From contig CANMVS010000002.1 in assembly GCA_947501445.1 (NCBI GenBank), positions 496,001 to 560,000 of the forward strand: DNA of 64,000 nucleotides, written 5' to 3'. Positions 56,628 through 64,000 of the stretch are shown in pieces. The notes below the pieces were generated by a model. It made no database searches. It was given only the letters and a program-made list of their open reading frames with translations, and was not told where the DNA came from. Both the position numbers and the translations under genes were made by a program. Source of the DNA: an uncultured Rhizobiaceae group bacterium. GTDB lineage: Bacteria; Pseudomonadota; Alphaproteobacteria; Rhizobiales; Rhizobiaceae. Each line of letters opens with the position of its first letter. Positions within the stretch are counted from its first letter, which is position 1.

Positions 56628-56841
56628 ATCGATTCTTGTCGATACGGAAACACGTGAGCCCTCTGAGACCCAGCAGACACAGGTAATTCTCACGCGCATT
56701 GGCCAGCTGCGCCCTGTGGTTAAAAGCCACCTCCGATCATAAATGCAAAAAACGGACCCGCGATGAACAGCTCCGTATTTCTAATCATGATTCATTTTGC
56801 AGGTGCCGCATCATTTCCTGCGGCACCTGCAATTTCAAATG
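56628..56841. other. intergenic region with a 12-bp hairpin
   Basis: Between the end of repeat copy C and the CNPC gene. The perfect stem GCAGGTGCCGCA (56799-56810) / TGCGGCACCTGC (56819-56830) with an 8-nt loop lies 12 nt beyond the CNPC stop and may end or protect that transcript. It has no T-run on either strand. Another possible structure at 56653-56694 (GTGAG...CTCAC arms) is noted without a family. Confidence 0.45.
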
Positions 56842-58221
56842 CTAGCGTCGCACCTCTTCGGGGAGGAAGAACATATAGTCCGTCTCCTCGGCCCCGAGGT
56901 GGCAATCATGGCAGAATGTCATTGCAGCACTGCCAGCACCGCCGGTCAGACCAACAGTTGTTCCGCCCGGCATAACCATCGCGTAACGCCAGTCTGCCGT
57001 CTCGGCGTTAAAGCCACGGGTCATTTTTTCCATGATGAACAACGGGCCTATAGAAGCCTGTCCTTTGGCATCCACCACAAAACTGGCCTTGGCTGCCGTC
57101 GTTCCGATTGGCATAACAGGTTCTTCACCATATTTGCCGTAGGCAGCAGAGCCAATCTTGTTGGTGTAATTCACCACGAACCTGTTGCCGTGTGTTGCGC
57201 TCGGATAGGCATGTTTTGAGAAGTGGTCAAAACCCTGCCACTTGTTGACAGCCCAATGTCCACCGCCCTTGTACTGAGCGCCCATTTCGGACTTCAGACA
57301 ATCGTATAGGGCAATGACTTCTTCCGGTCCCAGATTCAGATCATCCGGGTCAGCTGCCGCTGAACTCGCTCCACACGGATTGCAGGGGTTGCAAGGATTG
57401 CAGGCACCTGCCGCGCATGGATTTTTTGCTGCGCAAGGGTTGCATGGATTACAGGCAGACGCCTTTTTGGCAGCACATGGATTGCAGGGATTGCAAGCTC
57501 CGCAGGCTGACTTTTTGGCCGCACAAGGGTTGCACGGGTTGCAAGCCGATGCCTTTTTGGCGGCGCAAGGGTTGCATGGATTGCAAGCTGAGGCCTTTTT
57601 GGCAGCACAGGGGTTGCATGGATTGCACGCACCGCAGGCTGATTTTTTCGCTGCACAGGGGTTGCAAGGACTACAGGCCGAAGCCTTCTTCGCTGCACAG
57701 GGATTGCAGGCTGATGCATTCCAAAGCCGTGGAACGTAGCATTCGGTTGCGCCCAGTCCGGCACTTGCACCACAAGGGTTGCAGGGATTGCACGGGTTAC
57801 AGGCTGACGCTGCGCAAGGGTTGCATGGGTTACAGGCACCACAGGCTGATTTCTTGGCTGCACATGGGTTACATGGATTGCAGGCCGAAGCCTTTTTGGC
57901 CGCACAGGGATTACATGGATTGCAGGCACCACAAGCGGATTTTTTGGCTGCACATGGATTGCAGGGGTTACAGGCCGAGGCCTTTTTGGCTGCGCAGGGG
58001 TTGCACGGGTTACAGGCACCGCAGGCTGATTTCTTGGCTGCACACGGGTTACATGGATTGCAGGCCGACACTTTCTTTGCCGCACATGGATTTGCCGTGC
58101 ATGCCGCGACACTTGGCGTTGCCACGCCTGCCGAAAGCATGAATGCCGCGCCGGCTGCCCCTCCCAGAGCAAGCGGCATAATCGCCACCGTCGTTAATAA
58201 TTTTGATTTGAATGTTGCCAT
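56842..58221 (-). CDS. CNPC-repeat protein with C-terminal cytochrome P460 domain
   Basis: This is an exported protein of about 459 residues in three parts. A signal peptide runs to about residue 38 (ATPSVAAC). A repeat region from about 40 to 300 is made of about 15 blocks of [11 protein letters not shown] alternating with SACGA or ASA spacers, about 55 cysteines in all, broken once by the unrelated [13 protein letters not shown]. The last 150 residues resemble cytochrome P460, with FCHDCH (CxxCH heme motif) near the end and DYMFFLPEE after it. I chose ATG at 58221, with GGAGGA upstream. The N-terminal repeats could bind metals, form disulfides or cross-link; this is inference. The domain call is from motif shape, not a search. 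Confidence 0.75.
   Translation of the reverse strand: MATFKSKLLTTVAIMPLALGGAAGAAFMLSAGVATPSVAACTANPCAAKKVSACNPCNPCAAKKSACGACNPCNPCAAKKASACNPCNPCAAKKSACGACNPCNPCAAKKASACNPCNPCAAKKSACGACNPCNPCAASACNPCNPCNPCGASAGLGATECYVPRLWNASACNPCAAKKASACSPCNPCAAKKSACGACNPCNPCAAKKASACNPCNPCAAKKASACNPCNPCAAKKSACGACNPCNPCAAKKASACNPCNPCAAKNPCAAGACNPCNPCNPCGASSAAADPDDLNLGPEEVIALYDCLKSEMGAQYKGGGHWAVNKWQGFDHFSKHAYPSATHGNRFVVNYTNKIGSAAYGKYGEEPVMPIGTTAAKASFVVDAKGQASIGPLFIMEKMTRGFNAETADWRYAMVMPGGTTVGLTGGAGSAAMTFCHDCHLGAEETDYMFFLPEEVRR
57370..58100 (-). repeat. tandem CNPC coding repeats inside the P460 gene
   Basis: In-frame tandem array of about 15 units of 33-48 nt, with codon variation between units, encoding [11 protein letters not shown] plus either SACGA or ASA. 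The array is interrupted once by a non-repeat segment around 57710-57760. Regular GC-rich repetition also creates long spurious open frames on both strands. Confidence 0.9.
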
Positions 58222-58308
58222 GAAATCCTCCGTCCTCCGGGCCTGAACCAATTGTCAGCCAACGAAACAACATTAGAATGTATCTAAAGCTCCGGTTCTC
58301 ACAATCAC

Positions 58309-58421
58309 TTGATCACCGGGTCAACATTTTGAGAGGTTGATGTTATCGCTCGAACCAGCACCCATATTGGTGGGTTGATCACTTTGCCGACCACGGCGTG
58401 CAGGCCCGTCAGGTTGATCAC
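58309..58421. promoter_or_regulatory. three copies of the octamer TTGATCAC upstream of the CNPC gene
   Basis: Exact TTGATCAC at 58309-58316, 58375-58382 and 58414-58421 (GTGATCAA on the CNPC coding strand), within the 231 nt between the DUF6969-like gene and the CNPC gene. The first copy is followed by GGGTCAA, giving an imperfect TTGA...TCAA pair. It may be a regulator site; no known box fits exactly. Confidence 0.5.
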
Positions 58422-58452
58422 CTACAATTCGCCAGACAGGTAACCCTTGCAA

Positions 58453-59196
58453 TCAGTGTTTATTGCGTTGTCTGATTGCCTTTTTTACCGCCGTCAGCTG
58501 GCGCTCAATATTGATATCCACAATCGAGGTTATTTCCAACTCACGGTCTTCATAGATATCGCGGTCCGGATGAAGCGTCGCCCAGGCAGACAGGGTCTTG
58601 TCCCGTTGTTCCAGCAGAGCAACCACCTGCGGCCTGAATAGTTGCATCAGTGACGAAATGGTCCGGTTTGTCGCCAGGCACGGGTAGCTTTGTTCAATGC
58701 TGAAGCGGTCAATCATGTTAATGACATCATCGGCCCGGTAGAACGTCTCACCGGTGACCCAGCGGTTTGTCGTAAACATGCCGACTGGCATTCCCGGTCG
58801 GTTCATTGATATGGCTACAATATGCGACAGCGCATCCTTGCCGGATGGCCGTTTGGTTTTGCCCGAATACGGAACCGGCTTGACCATTCTGCGCATGCCA
58901 GCAGCACGCAGAAAAGTATGAAAATGGCCATGTTCGCCGCTTTCAGGCCGGTGTGCATGATAATAATATTGCGCGTGCGACTCCCGATCAAACACATCCC
59001 CTTGCGGGTAATGTTCTTCTTCAAAAAAAGTACCCTGATTGGCAAGGCACTGGCCAACCACATTCTGTTCGGATTTCTTGAGCAGGCGCAGGTATTCGTT
59101 GGCTGTCTCACCTGCCGCAATTATGCGATCCAGTTCTTCCAGCGAAAGTGCAGCAAGGGCCGCAGCGAGATCGAACTTTAACGGTGTGCTATCCAT
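58453..59196 (-). CDS. DUF6969-like protein, histidine-rich segment
   Basis: This is a cytoplasmic protein of about 247 residues with no signal peptide. I recall a DUF6969 family with this layout, but the assignment is from memory. Notable is YYYHAHRPESGEHGHFHTFL (residues about 90-110), which is rich in His and could bind metal, then the KRPSGKDALSHIVAISMNR segment. A pair of cysteines is present in the last third. It is upstream of the CNPC-repeat gene on the same strand, with a 231-nt gap containing three octamers. The two genes may work together. Start chosen at ATG 59196; a longer frame adds 20 residues. Confidence 0.6.
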   Translation of the reverse strand: MDSTPLKFDLAAALAALSLEELDRIIAAGETANEYLRLLKKSEQNVVGQCLANQGTFFEEEHYPQGDVFDRESHAQYYYHAHRPESGEHGHFHTFLRAAGMRRMVKPVPYSGKTKRPSGKDALSHIVAISMNRPGMPVGMFTTNRWVTGETFYRADDVINMIDRFSIEQSYPCLATNRTISSLMQLFRPQVVALLEQRDKTLSAWATLHPDRDIYEDRELEITSIVDINIERQLTAVKKAIRQRNKH

Positions 59197-59378
59197 GGGA
59201 TTTCCGTATTTCTGTTGTGGCGCAGCTTGTGACCTGTTTTTGACCTGAACCGGCAATCCATATCAAGAGACATTCAATAAAACATTCGTGTTCTGACCGC
59301 CGTCAAATCAATCGGGTCCGCCTGGTTGGCTGTTCCTGGTCTGCTGCCGGCTGTTCATTGTTGCAACGAACCCAACAG

Positions 59379-60104
59379 TCAGATCGATACTGTCCCGATG
59401 CTGGCCCCCCCACACACATAGAGTGTTTGACCGGTGACGAAACCATTGGCTTCGTCAGCAAAAAACAAAAACGCATTGGTAACATCTTCAACAGTACCCA
59501 ACCGTCCGACCGGCAGACGATTGGCCAGTTCCTCTTCCCGTTCGCTGCCTTTTGGGACAATGCCCCAAAAATTATCAGTCAATATGGGTCCCGGCGCCAC
59601 AACATTGACTGTAATCCCGTGGGGGGCGAGCTCAAGAGCCCAGGTGCGGGCCATGCCAATCATACCGGCTTTACTGGCACTATAGGCCGTGCGGGTCGGA
59701 ACCCCCAGAGCCGCGCGGGAGGCATTGAACAGCACACGACCAAATTGCCTTTGTTTCATATTTGGCAATACCGCCTGGAGTAGTGTCAGCGCCGATCCCA
59801 GATGCAATTGCGCCAGCCCGGTGATATCAGATGGTTTTGCATCCTCCACCAGATTTGGCCAGATGAGGCCGGCATTGTGTATCAGGTGCGTTACCTTATA
59901 GCGTTCGGCAATCTCACGGCCTGCAGCTTCGACCGCTGCGGGATCAAGCAGGTCGGCTTCCACACTTGAAAGCATCGGATGCTGCTTCGCGGGGGCATGT
60001 CGTGCAACGGACACAACCCGGTAACCCTTGTCGAGCATGCGTGCGGCAAGATCCTCACCAATGCCTTTGTTGCCGCCGGTGATGACCGCTGTGAAATCAC
60101 TCAT
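59379..60104 (-). CDS. SDR family oxidoreductase
   Basis: This is a short-chain dehydrogenase/reductase of about 241 residues. The cofactor motif is TGGNKGIGEDLA near the N-terminus, LIHNAGL the NAG motif, and the catalytic Tyr-Lys lie in RTAYSASKAGM (YxxxK), with Ser in the FNASRA segment. I chose ATG at 60104 with GGAGG upstream; it overlaps the cyclase stop by 4 nt. It is the last gene of the overlapping operon. Substrate unknown; likely a beta-hydroxyacyl or related alcohol. Confidence 0.9.
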   Translation of the reverse strand: MSDFTAVITGGNKGIGEDLAARMLDKGYRVVSVARHAPAKQHPMLSSVEADLLDPAAVEAAGREIAERYKVTHLIHNAGLIWPNLVEDAKPSDITGLAQLHLGSALTLLQAVLPNMKQRQFGRVLFNASRAALGVPTRTAYSASKAGMIGMARTWALELAPHGITVNVVAPGPILTDNFWGIVPKGSEREEELANRLPVGRLGTVEDVTNAFLFFADEANGFVTGQTLYVCGGASIGTVSI

Positions 60105-60889
60105 CCGTTTTCCTCCACCAAAGCAAGAACGCGCAACGGACTGCCGGTTCCATTTCTGATTTTCAAAGGCGCTGCCATCAAAATGGCGCCGGTCGCTGGC
60201 AATTGATCCAGATTGTTCAAACATTGCAGCCCATATTTACCCGCGCCATGCAGAAAATAGTGCGCCGGATAGGGTGGGATGAAATCGCTGGCCTGCCCGG
60301 CATCTGTGCCGATGGTCTCTGTTCCGAACCCGCGAATATTACGCTCATTGACCAGCAGTTGCACGGCCTCGACACCGGGGCCCGGAGAATGGGCACCATC
60401 ATCGCGCATATTCAGATAGGCGGCACCGCGTCTTTTTGACCAATCCGTGCGCAACAGGACCCAGCTGTCAGCGGGTATGGCACCATGGAGCGCCTCCCAG
60501 GCGATGACATGATCGACTGTTAAGATAAAATCCTCATCTGCGCGTGTTTCTTCGACACAATCGATGACAACGACAGGGCCAACAAAGGCCGCAGGATCAA
60601 TTTCATCCACACTTGAATGGGGTAAATCCTTACCTGAAATCCAGTGATTGGGGGCGTCGAAATGAGTTCCCGTGTGTTCACAGCAGGTAAAATTGTGCCA
60701 TTTCCATGCCGGCCCCCTTTCGTCATAGGCTGAAATTTCCTCCATGCGAAAACGCCCGCATTGCCCAAATTCGGGAGGCAGGACGATGACCGGAAAATCA
60801 GGATCCAGCGTGTGGGTCAGATCCACGACCCTGATAGCTCCGCTGGCCAATTTTACAGCCATATCCGACAGCACGGTTGCGTTCATCAT
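60101..60889 (-). CDS. cyclase/kynurenine-formamidase-like metal hydrolase
   Basis: This is an enzyme of about 262 residues of the 'putative cyclase' family, whose members hydrolyse amides or lactones. The signature HTGTHFDAPNHW holds the metal ligands, with VVDLTHTLDPDFPV at the N-terminus. DSWVLLRTDWSKR lies in the middle. I chose ATG at 60889, overlapping the previous gene's stop in ATGATGA, with AGGGAC upstream. The neighbours are CoA-linked, so a ring-opening or ring-closing step is possible; this is an inference. Confidence 0.88.
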   Translation of the reverse strand: MMNATVLSDMAVKLASGAIRVVDLTHTLDPDFPVIVLPPEFGQCGRFRMEEISAYDERGPAWKWHNFTCCEHTGTHFDAPNHWISGKDLPHSSVDEIDPAAFVGPVVVIDCVEETRADEDFILTVDHVIAWEALHGAIPADSWVLLRTDWSKRRGAAYLNMRDDGAHSPGPGVEAVQLLVNERNIRGFGTETIGTDAGQASDFIPPYPAHYFLHGAGKYGLQCLNNLDQLPATGAILMAAPLKIRNGTGSPLRVLALVEENG

Positions 60890-62133
60890 CCTGTCCCCTG
60901 CCCCAATTCTATTTCGAGGACCTTTGCGTCCCTGCACCAACGCTCGAATATGTCCTTGGCAAAATCGCCGCAAAACACATCTTCCGAGCCGTCAACCAGT
61001 CCCTGCACAATCGACCGGGCGAGGGCCTGAGGTGCCACTTTGGGGGATGGCAGCGGTTGATGCCATTCATCGTCCGTGGGACCGGCATAGACATTCATGA
61101 CCCGAATACCGCCAGAACGCATTTCGGCGCGCAATGATTGCGAAATTGACAGGGCCGCGGCCTGCGAAGCATTGAAACTGCCAAAAGCCGGATCATTGGC
61201 AATCGCATGAATTGACAGAAGATTGACAAACGCAACAGCGCTTCCATCACCATCAGCGCCGCGCATCATCATGGCAGGCCCAAAGGATTGCGCCAGACGC
61301 ATCATGCCCATTGCGTTGACCTCCATCTCATCACTTGAGAAAACCGTATCCCGGCGATCAAGTATGCCTCCGGGTCGAACGAAACGGGCGGTATTGATCA
61401 ATATATCAACCTTGCCACCGATTTCACCGGCCATGCGCCTGATTGATGACGTATCGGTCACATCCATCGGCAGGAGCGTTACGCCCTGCCTGTCTCTCAG
61501 GGCCTGCCCATTGGGTTCGGGCCGCCAGTCCTCTGGCAATCCGACAAATATCATACCGGCACCAGCTTCCTGAAGCGCCTCGACCAGAAATGGCACCACA
61601 CCGGCCCGGCCATCTGAGATCAATATTCGCCTGTGTTTGGGGTGTGCTGTCAGTTCACGCAATTGCGGGTCATCATCCATGTTGGGTGTCACCTTCTGTG
61701 GCAGAGCCATGAGAACCCCCTGCCCGGCCTTATCAAGTCGATTGATCATCTGCACGCGCGCACCTGCTTCACAATCCGCATGGACATGGCAGATGATCGA
61801 CGGCCCCGCATCCATGCGCACCGTTGCCACACGCAATGGCGCGCGTTCGCGAAAATAAGTGTTGGTCGATATGTGCACATTTGTCTGCGCAAGCAGGGTG
61901 CCGAGCGCAGAGACTGCCTGCCATGACAGATCCACACTCAGACAGGAGGAGCAGGCGTCACGCGGAGGATAAAGCACACTGCCGCAATCATCACATTGTT
62001 GCAGCCTGAGCTCGGACCGGCTGGCTGCGGCTGTCAAACCAAGCGCCGCGCGTGAACGCATCAACGGCGGTAATGTCGGCACTTTGGTGCGCCGCTGGGT
62101 ATTCTTTTTGGGTGGGGGTGGCAGCGCTCTCAT
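60886..62133 (-). CDS. OB-fold (DUF35-type) domain fused to SDR domain
   Basis: This is a 415-residue fusion. The N-terminal part (about 40-135) has a zinc-ribbon CDDCGSVLYPPRDACSSC followed by a short OB-fold, like DUF35 partner proteins of thiolases. The C-terminal part (about 165-400) is an SDR-like Rossmann domain with ILISDGRAGVVPFLVEALQE, DVTDTSSIR, LINTARF and FNASQAAALSISQSL. The usual SDR YxxxK is here FNASQ, with Tyr and Lys replaced, so dehydrogenase activity is doubtful. It overlaps both neighbours by 1-4 nt. The fusion suggests that it docks the upstream thiolase-like enzyme. Confidence 0.82.
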   Translation of the reverse strand: MRALPPPPKKNTQRRTKVPTLPPLMRSRAALGLTAAASRSELRLQQCDDCGSVLYPPRDACSSCLSVDLSWQAVSALGTLLAQTNVHISTNTYFRERAPLRVATVRMDAGPSIICHVHADCEAGARVQMINRLDKAGQGVLMALPQKVTPNMDDDPQLRELTAHPKHRRILISDGRAGVVPFLVEALQEAGAGMIFVGLPEDWRPEPNGQALRDRQGVTLLPMDVTDTSSIRRMAGEIGGKVDILINTARFVRPGGILDRRDTVFSSDEMEVNAMGMMRLAQSFGPAMMMRGADGDGSAVAFVNLLSIHAIANDPAFGSFNASQAAALSISQSLRAEMRSGGIRVMNVYAGPTDDEWHQPLPSPKVAPQALARSIVQGLVDGSEDVFCGDFAKDIFERWCRDAKVLEIELGQGTG

Positions 62134-63299
62134 CAGGTCAATGCCTCAAGCACACCGGCTGCAGAACAGACACCGCGGTCATAATTGATCATGCCAAAGC
62201 CAGAAACCAGTGCTCGTTTTGCGCCAGGAACCTGTGTGCTTCCAGCCTGGCCGGTAACCTGGCGAACAGCTTCTGTCAGCCCCAGGAAACCACCTGCGGC
62301 CCCGGCCTGCCCTACCGATAGCTGACCACCGGATGTATTGTGCGGAAAATCGCCTTCGATGCGCAGATCCCTGTCGCGCAGAAAATCTGCCGCACCACCC
62401 TTGTCGCAATAACCCAGATCCTCCAGCTGCATGAAACTGATGACCGGATAATCATCATAGGTCTGAACAAGATCCATATCATGCGGCCCACAATCCGCCA
62501 TGGCGTAAAATTCGTCCATATCAACGCTCCAGCCACCGCGCATCTGGATAGCATCATCGCTGTGCGCATTATGCCGTTCAATCGTGGACGCCATACGGGC
62601 AGATTTAAGCCCGCGCGCACTGGCATCATCCTCGCGCATGACCAGATATATTTCGGCCCCTGCGACCGGCATGACGCAATCATAAAGGGCAATCGGGTCG
62701 CTCACCATGCGGGCGGCCAGATAGGCCTCCAGTGTCAGTGGTTTTTTCATGATTGCATCGCTGTTGCGCAGGGCATTATCACGCTGGGCCACACACAGCC
62801 GTCCAAAGTCTTCGCGTGTCGCACCATATGTTTTCATATAGTGGTCCGTCAGAAGCGCAAAACATGCATTCGGTCCGCCAGCGCCATAGGGATAGGTTGC
62901 ATCCATGGCAAAACGGCTGAAGCCCGACAGCATTTTGCGAAAGCTGTCTATGCGATTGGTGTCTCCTGCAACACAGGCAACAACATCTGCATCTCCCGCC
63001 TGAACCGCACGCGCCGCCCGGCGAAACGCCGTGATACCGCTTGCACCACCCGTAACAATCTGATCAAGCCAACGCGGTGACAGACCCAGATGCTGGACAA
63101 GTCCAACGGCAGTATCAGGAACCATCGAGAAACTGGCAACAGACAGCCCATCCAATTGCTGTGGTTTCATCTGCGCCAAAGACAGAGCCTCACGCAGCGC
63201 CCGCGCAATCCACCAATGGGCCGTTTCATTGGAATAGCGCTGATAGGGGACCGTGACAGGCGCGGTCAAGACAACGCCATCATAGGCACGGCGCGCCAT
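62133..63299 (-). CDS. thiolase-like (SCP2/Ltp2-type) protein lacking usual Cys
   Basis: This is a 388-residue thiolase-fold protein. The nucleophile-loop position, normally GxCxSG, reads VTGGASG, with Ala86 where Cys is expected. The later GHPxG-type motif reads NTSGGQLSVGQAGAAGG, with Q331 in place of His. A tyrosine-rich YDDYPVISFMQLEDLGYC segment (about 281-298) remains. These features match non-acyl-transferring lyases such as Ltp2, which act with DUF35 partners. It overlaps the fusion gene by one base and the ligase gene by one base. Function inferred: carbon-carbon cleavage, not Claisen thiolysis. Confidence 0.8.
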   Translation of the reverse strand: MARRAYDGVVLTAPVTVPYQRYSNETAHWWIARALREALSLAQMKPQQLDGLSVASFSMVPDTAVGLVQHLGLSPRWLDQIVTGGASGITAFRRAARAVQAGDADVVACVAGDTNRIDSFRKMLSGFSRFAMDATYPYGAGGPNACFALLTDHYMKTYGATREDFGRLCVAQRDNALRNSDAIMKKPLTLEAYLAARMVSDPIALYDCVMPVAGAEIYLVMREDDASARGLKSARMASTIERHNAHSDDAIQMRGGWSVDMDEFYAMADCGPHDMDLVQTYDDYPVISFMQLEDLGYCDKGGAADFLRDRDLRIEGDFPHNTSGGQLSVGQAGAAGGFLGLTEAVRQVTGQAGSTQVPGAKRALVSGFGMINYDRGVCSAAGVLEALT

Positions 63300-64000
63300 C
63301 AGCTTGCCTGCCTTCGTTTGAGATGGGTTGTGTTGATGGTCTTTTCATCATCAAGCAGTTCCAGTGCCAGCGACTTCATGACGCCACGCTGGATTTTTTG
63401 TGTGGAGGTCAGCGGAAGTGCTTCCACAAAGGCGATAAAACCTGGGACCTTGTAATAGGCCATCTGATCGAGGCACCAAATGGCAATTTCATGAGCCATC
63501 GCTTCACCCGTATCGCCATTTGTGCACAAACAGGCAAAGACCTCATCTCCGCGCACGGCATCCGGAACGGCGGCAACTGCAGCAGCTGTAATGGCCGGAT
63601 GACGCATCAATACAGATTCCACTTCCACCGCAGCAATGTTTTCTCCTGACCGGCGAATGACATTCTTCTTGCGATCCACAAAGAACATATTGCCGTCCGT
63701 CTCCTGGCGGACAATATCACCGGTATGAAACCACCCACCGGCCCAGGCTTTTTCTGTCTCAAGCGGGTTCTTCCAATAGGCGCTGAAAAACCCGTCCCTG
63801 GGGTTATCGCCGCCGTGGCGCACCAGCAATTCGCCCTCGTGACCAACCTTAACATCACTGCCATTATCATCAACAATACGCACTTCGACACCGGCTTCAA
63901 CCCGGCCCAGACAGGCTTCCCCGACACGGCGCGGCAGTTGGTTGGCGCAAATCACCGCACCACAACCGGTTTCCGTCATTGCCCAGGCCTCTACCAGTGG
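63299..64000 (-). CDS. acyl-CoA synthetase / AMP-dependent ligase (partial, C-terminal part)
   Basis: The gene runs off the right end of the window; only the C-terminal 230 or so residues are seen. GWFHTGDIVRQETDGNMFFVDRKKN holds the adenylate-forming A8-like hinge (TGD and DRKK), and TSTQKIQRG holds the A10 lysine. It would activate a carboxylic acid with ATP and CoA. Its stop overlaps the thiolase-like start by one base, so it is probably the first or an early gene of the operon. The N-terminus and substrate pocket are not in the window. Confidence 0.92.
   Translation of the reverse strand, partial: PLVEAWAMTETGCGAVICANQLPRRVGEACLGRVEAGVEVRIVDDNGSDVKVGHEGELLVRHGGDNPRDGFFSAYWKNPLETEKAWAGGWFHTGDIVRQETDGNMFFVDRKKNVIRRSGENIAAVEVESVLMRHPAITAAAVAAVPDAVRGDEVFACLCTNGDTGEAMAHEIAIWCLDQMAYYKVPGFIAFVEALPLTSTQKIQRGVMKSLALELLDDEKTINTTHLKRRQAS

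Noticed and set aside
56653-56720. Possible 6S-like or other structured RNA after the cytochrome c gene
   Set aside because: GTGAG/CTCAC arms and an inner stem are visible, but the length, bulge pattern and neighbours do not match known 6S, SRP or tmRNA.
57370-58100. CRISPR-like periodicity
   Set aside because: The repeats are coding and in frame, units are adjacent with short variable spacers that are themselves repeated, and no cas genes are present.
57417-58142. Long open frames on the opposite strand of the CNPC gene (up to 241 residues)
   Set aside because: They mirror the coding repeats, contain no family pattern, and lack ribosome binding sites; the reading frame with a signal peptide and a heme motif is the real gene.
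58309-58326. FNR/Dnr box
   Set aside because: TTGAT...GTCAA arms are spaced 2 nt wider than the consensus, so it is kept only as an octamer repeat.

Overview
The window looks like a chromosomal stretch of an alphaproteobacterium, most likely Hyphomicrobiales (Rhizobiales-like) and perhaps marine. The case rests on the rpiA-DUF2059-gor order, a UvrB with a long N-terminal extension, a YcbB-type L,D-transpeptidase, a TIGR02281-type retropepsin, and a PdhS/DivJ-like histidine kinase. G+C is a little above half by eye. I see no rRNA, tRNA, CRISPR array, prophage or insertion sequence. Genes are dense, many overlap by 1-8 nt, and both strands are used in short operons.

Layout. 1-8 kb: two tandem COG4757-like hydrolases, then gor, a DUF2059 gene and rpiA on the minus strand, gph, and a large periplasmic L,D-transpeptidase. 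8-15 kb: an arsC-aquaporin pair, a diheme-anchor/ferredoxin membrane protein overlapping an MscS-type channel, and an ada/2OG-oxygenase repair operon. 15-23 kb: a TPR lipid/secreted protein, class I fumarase, a DUF2332 gene, a 54-residue protein with a CxxC, an orphan phnM, a PPOX flavoprotein, and a hydrolase divergent from a MarR regulator. 23-30 kb: molybdenum-cofactor genes (moaA, fdhD, mobA, mobB, moeA) with two exporters between them. 30-38 kb: an amino-acid ABC importer lacking its ATPase, a penicillin acylase, a dehydrogenase, an AlkD-like protein, an Lrp regulator, a uracil-DNA glycosylase and a GST. 39-45 kb: a histidine kinase, a TauE exporter, a retropepsin, and cobS/cobT. 45-49 kb: an ECF42-type sigma factor operon with a YciI/DGPF protein, a VOC protein, a TfoX-like protein and a DUF2461 protein. 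50-56 kb: an EmrAB-like pump, uvrB and a cytochrome c. 56.8-59.2 kb: a cytochrome P460 domain carrying a long run of CNPC repeats, with a histidine-rich neighbour. 59.3-64 kb: a tightly overlapping CoA-linked catabolic operon (CoA ligase, thiolase-like protein, OB-fold/SDR fusion, cyclase, SDR).

The most unusual items are four. The CNPC-repeat/P460 protein has about 55 cysteines in its repeat region and a thrice-repeated octamer upstream. A mosaic family of about 100-bp intergenic repeats has seven clear copies and one doubtful one, all in the same orientation and all after a plus-strand gene. The redox-sensor-like anchor protein has no cyclase domain and is coupled to a mechanosensitive channel. 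In the catabolic operon the thiolase-like protein lacks the usual Cys and His, and its DUF35-type partner is fused to an SDR.
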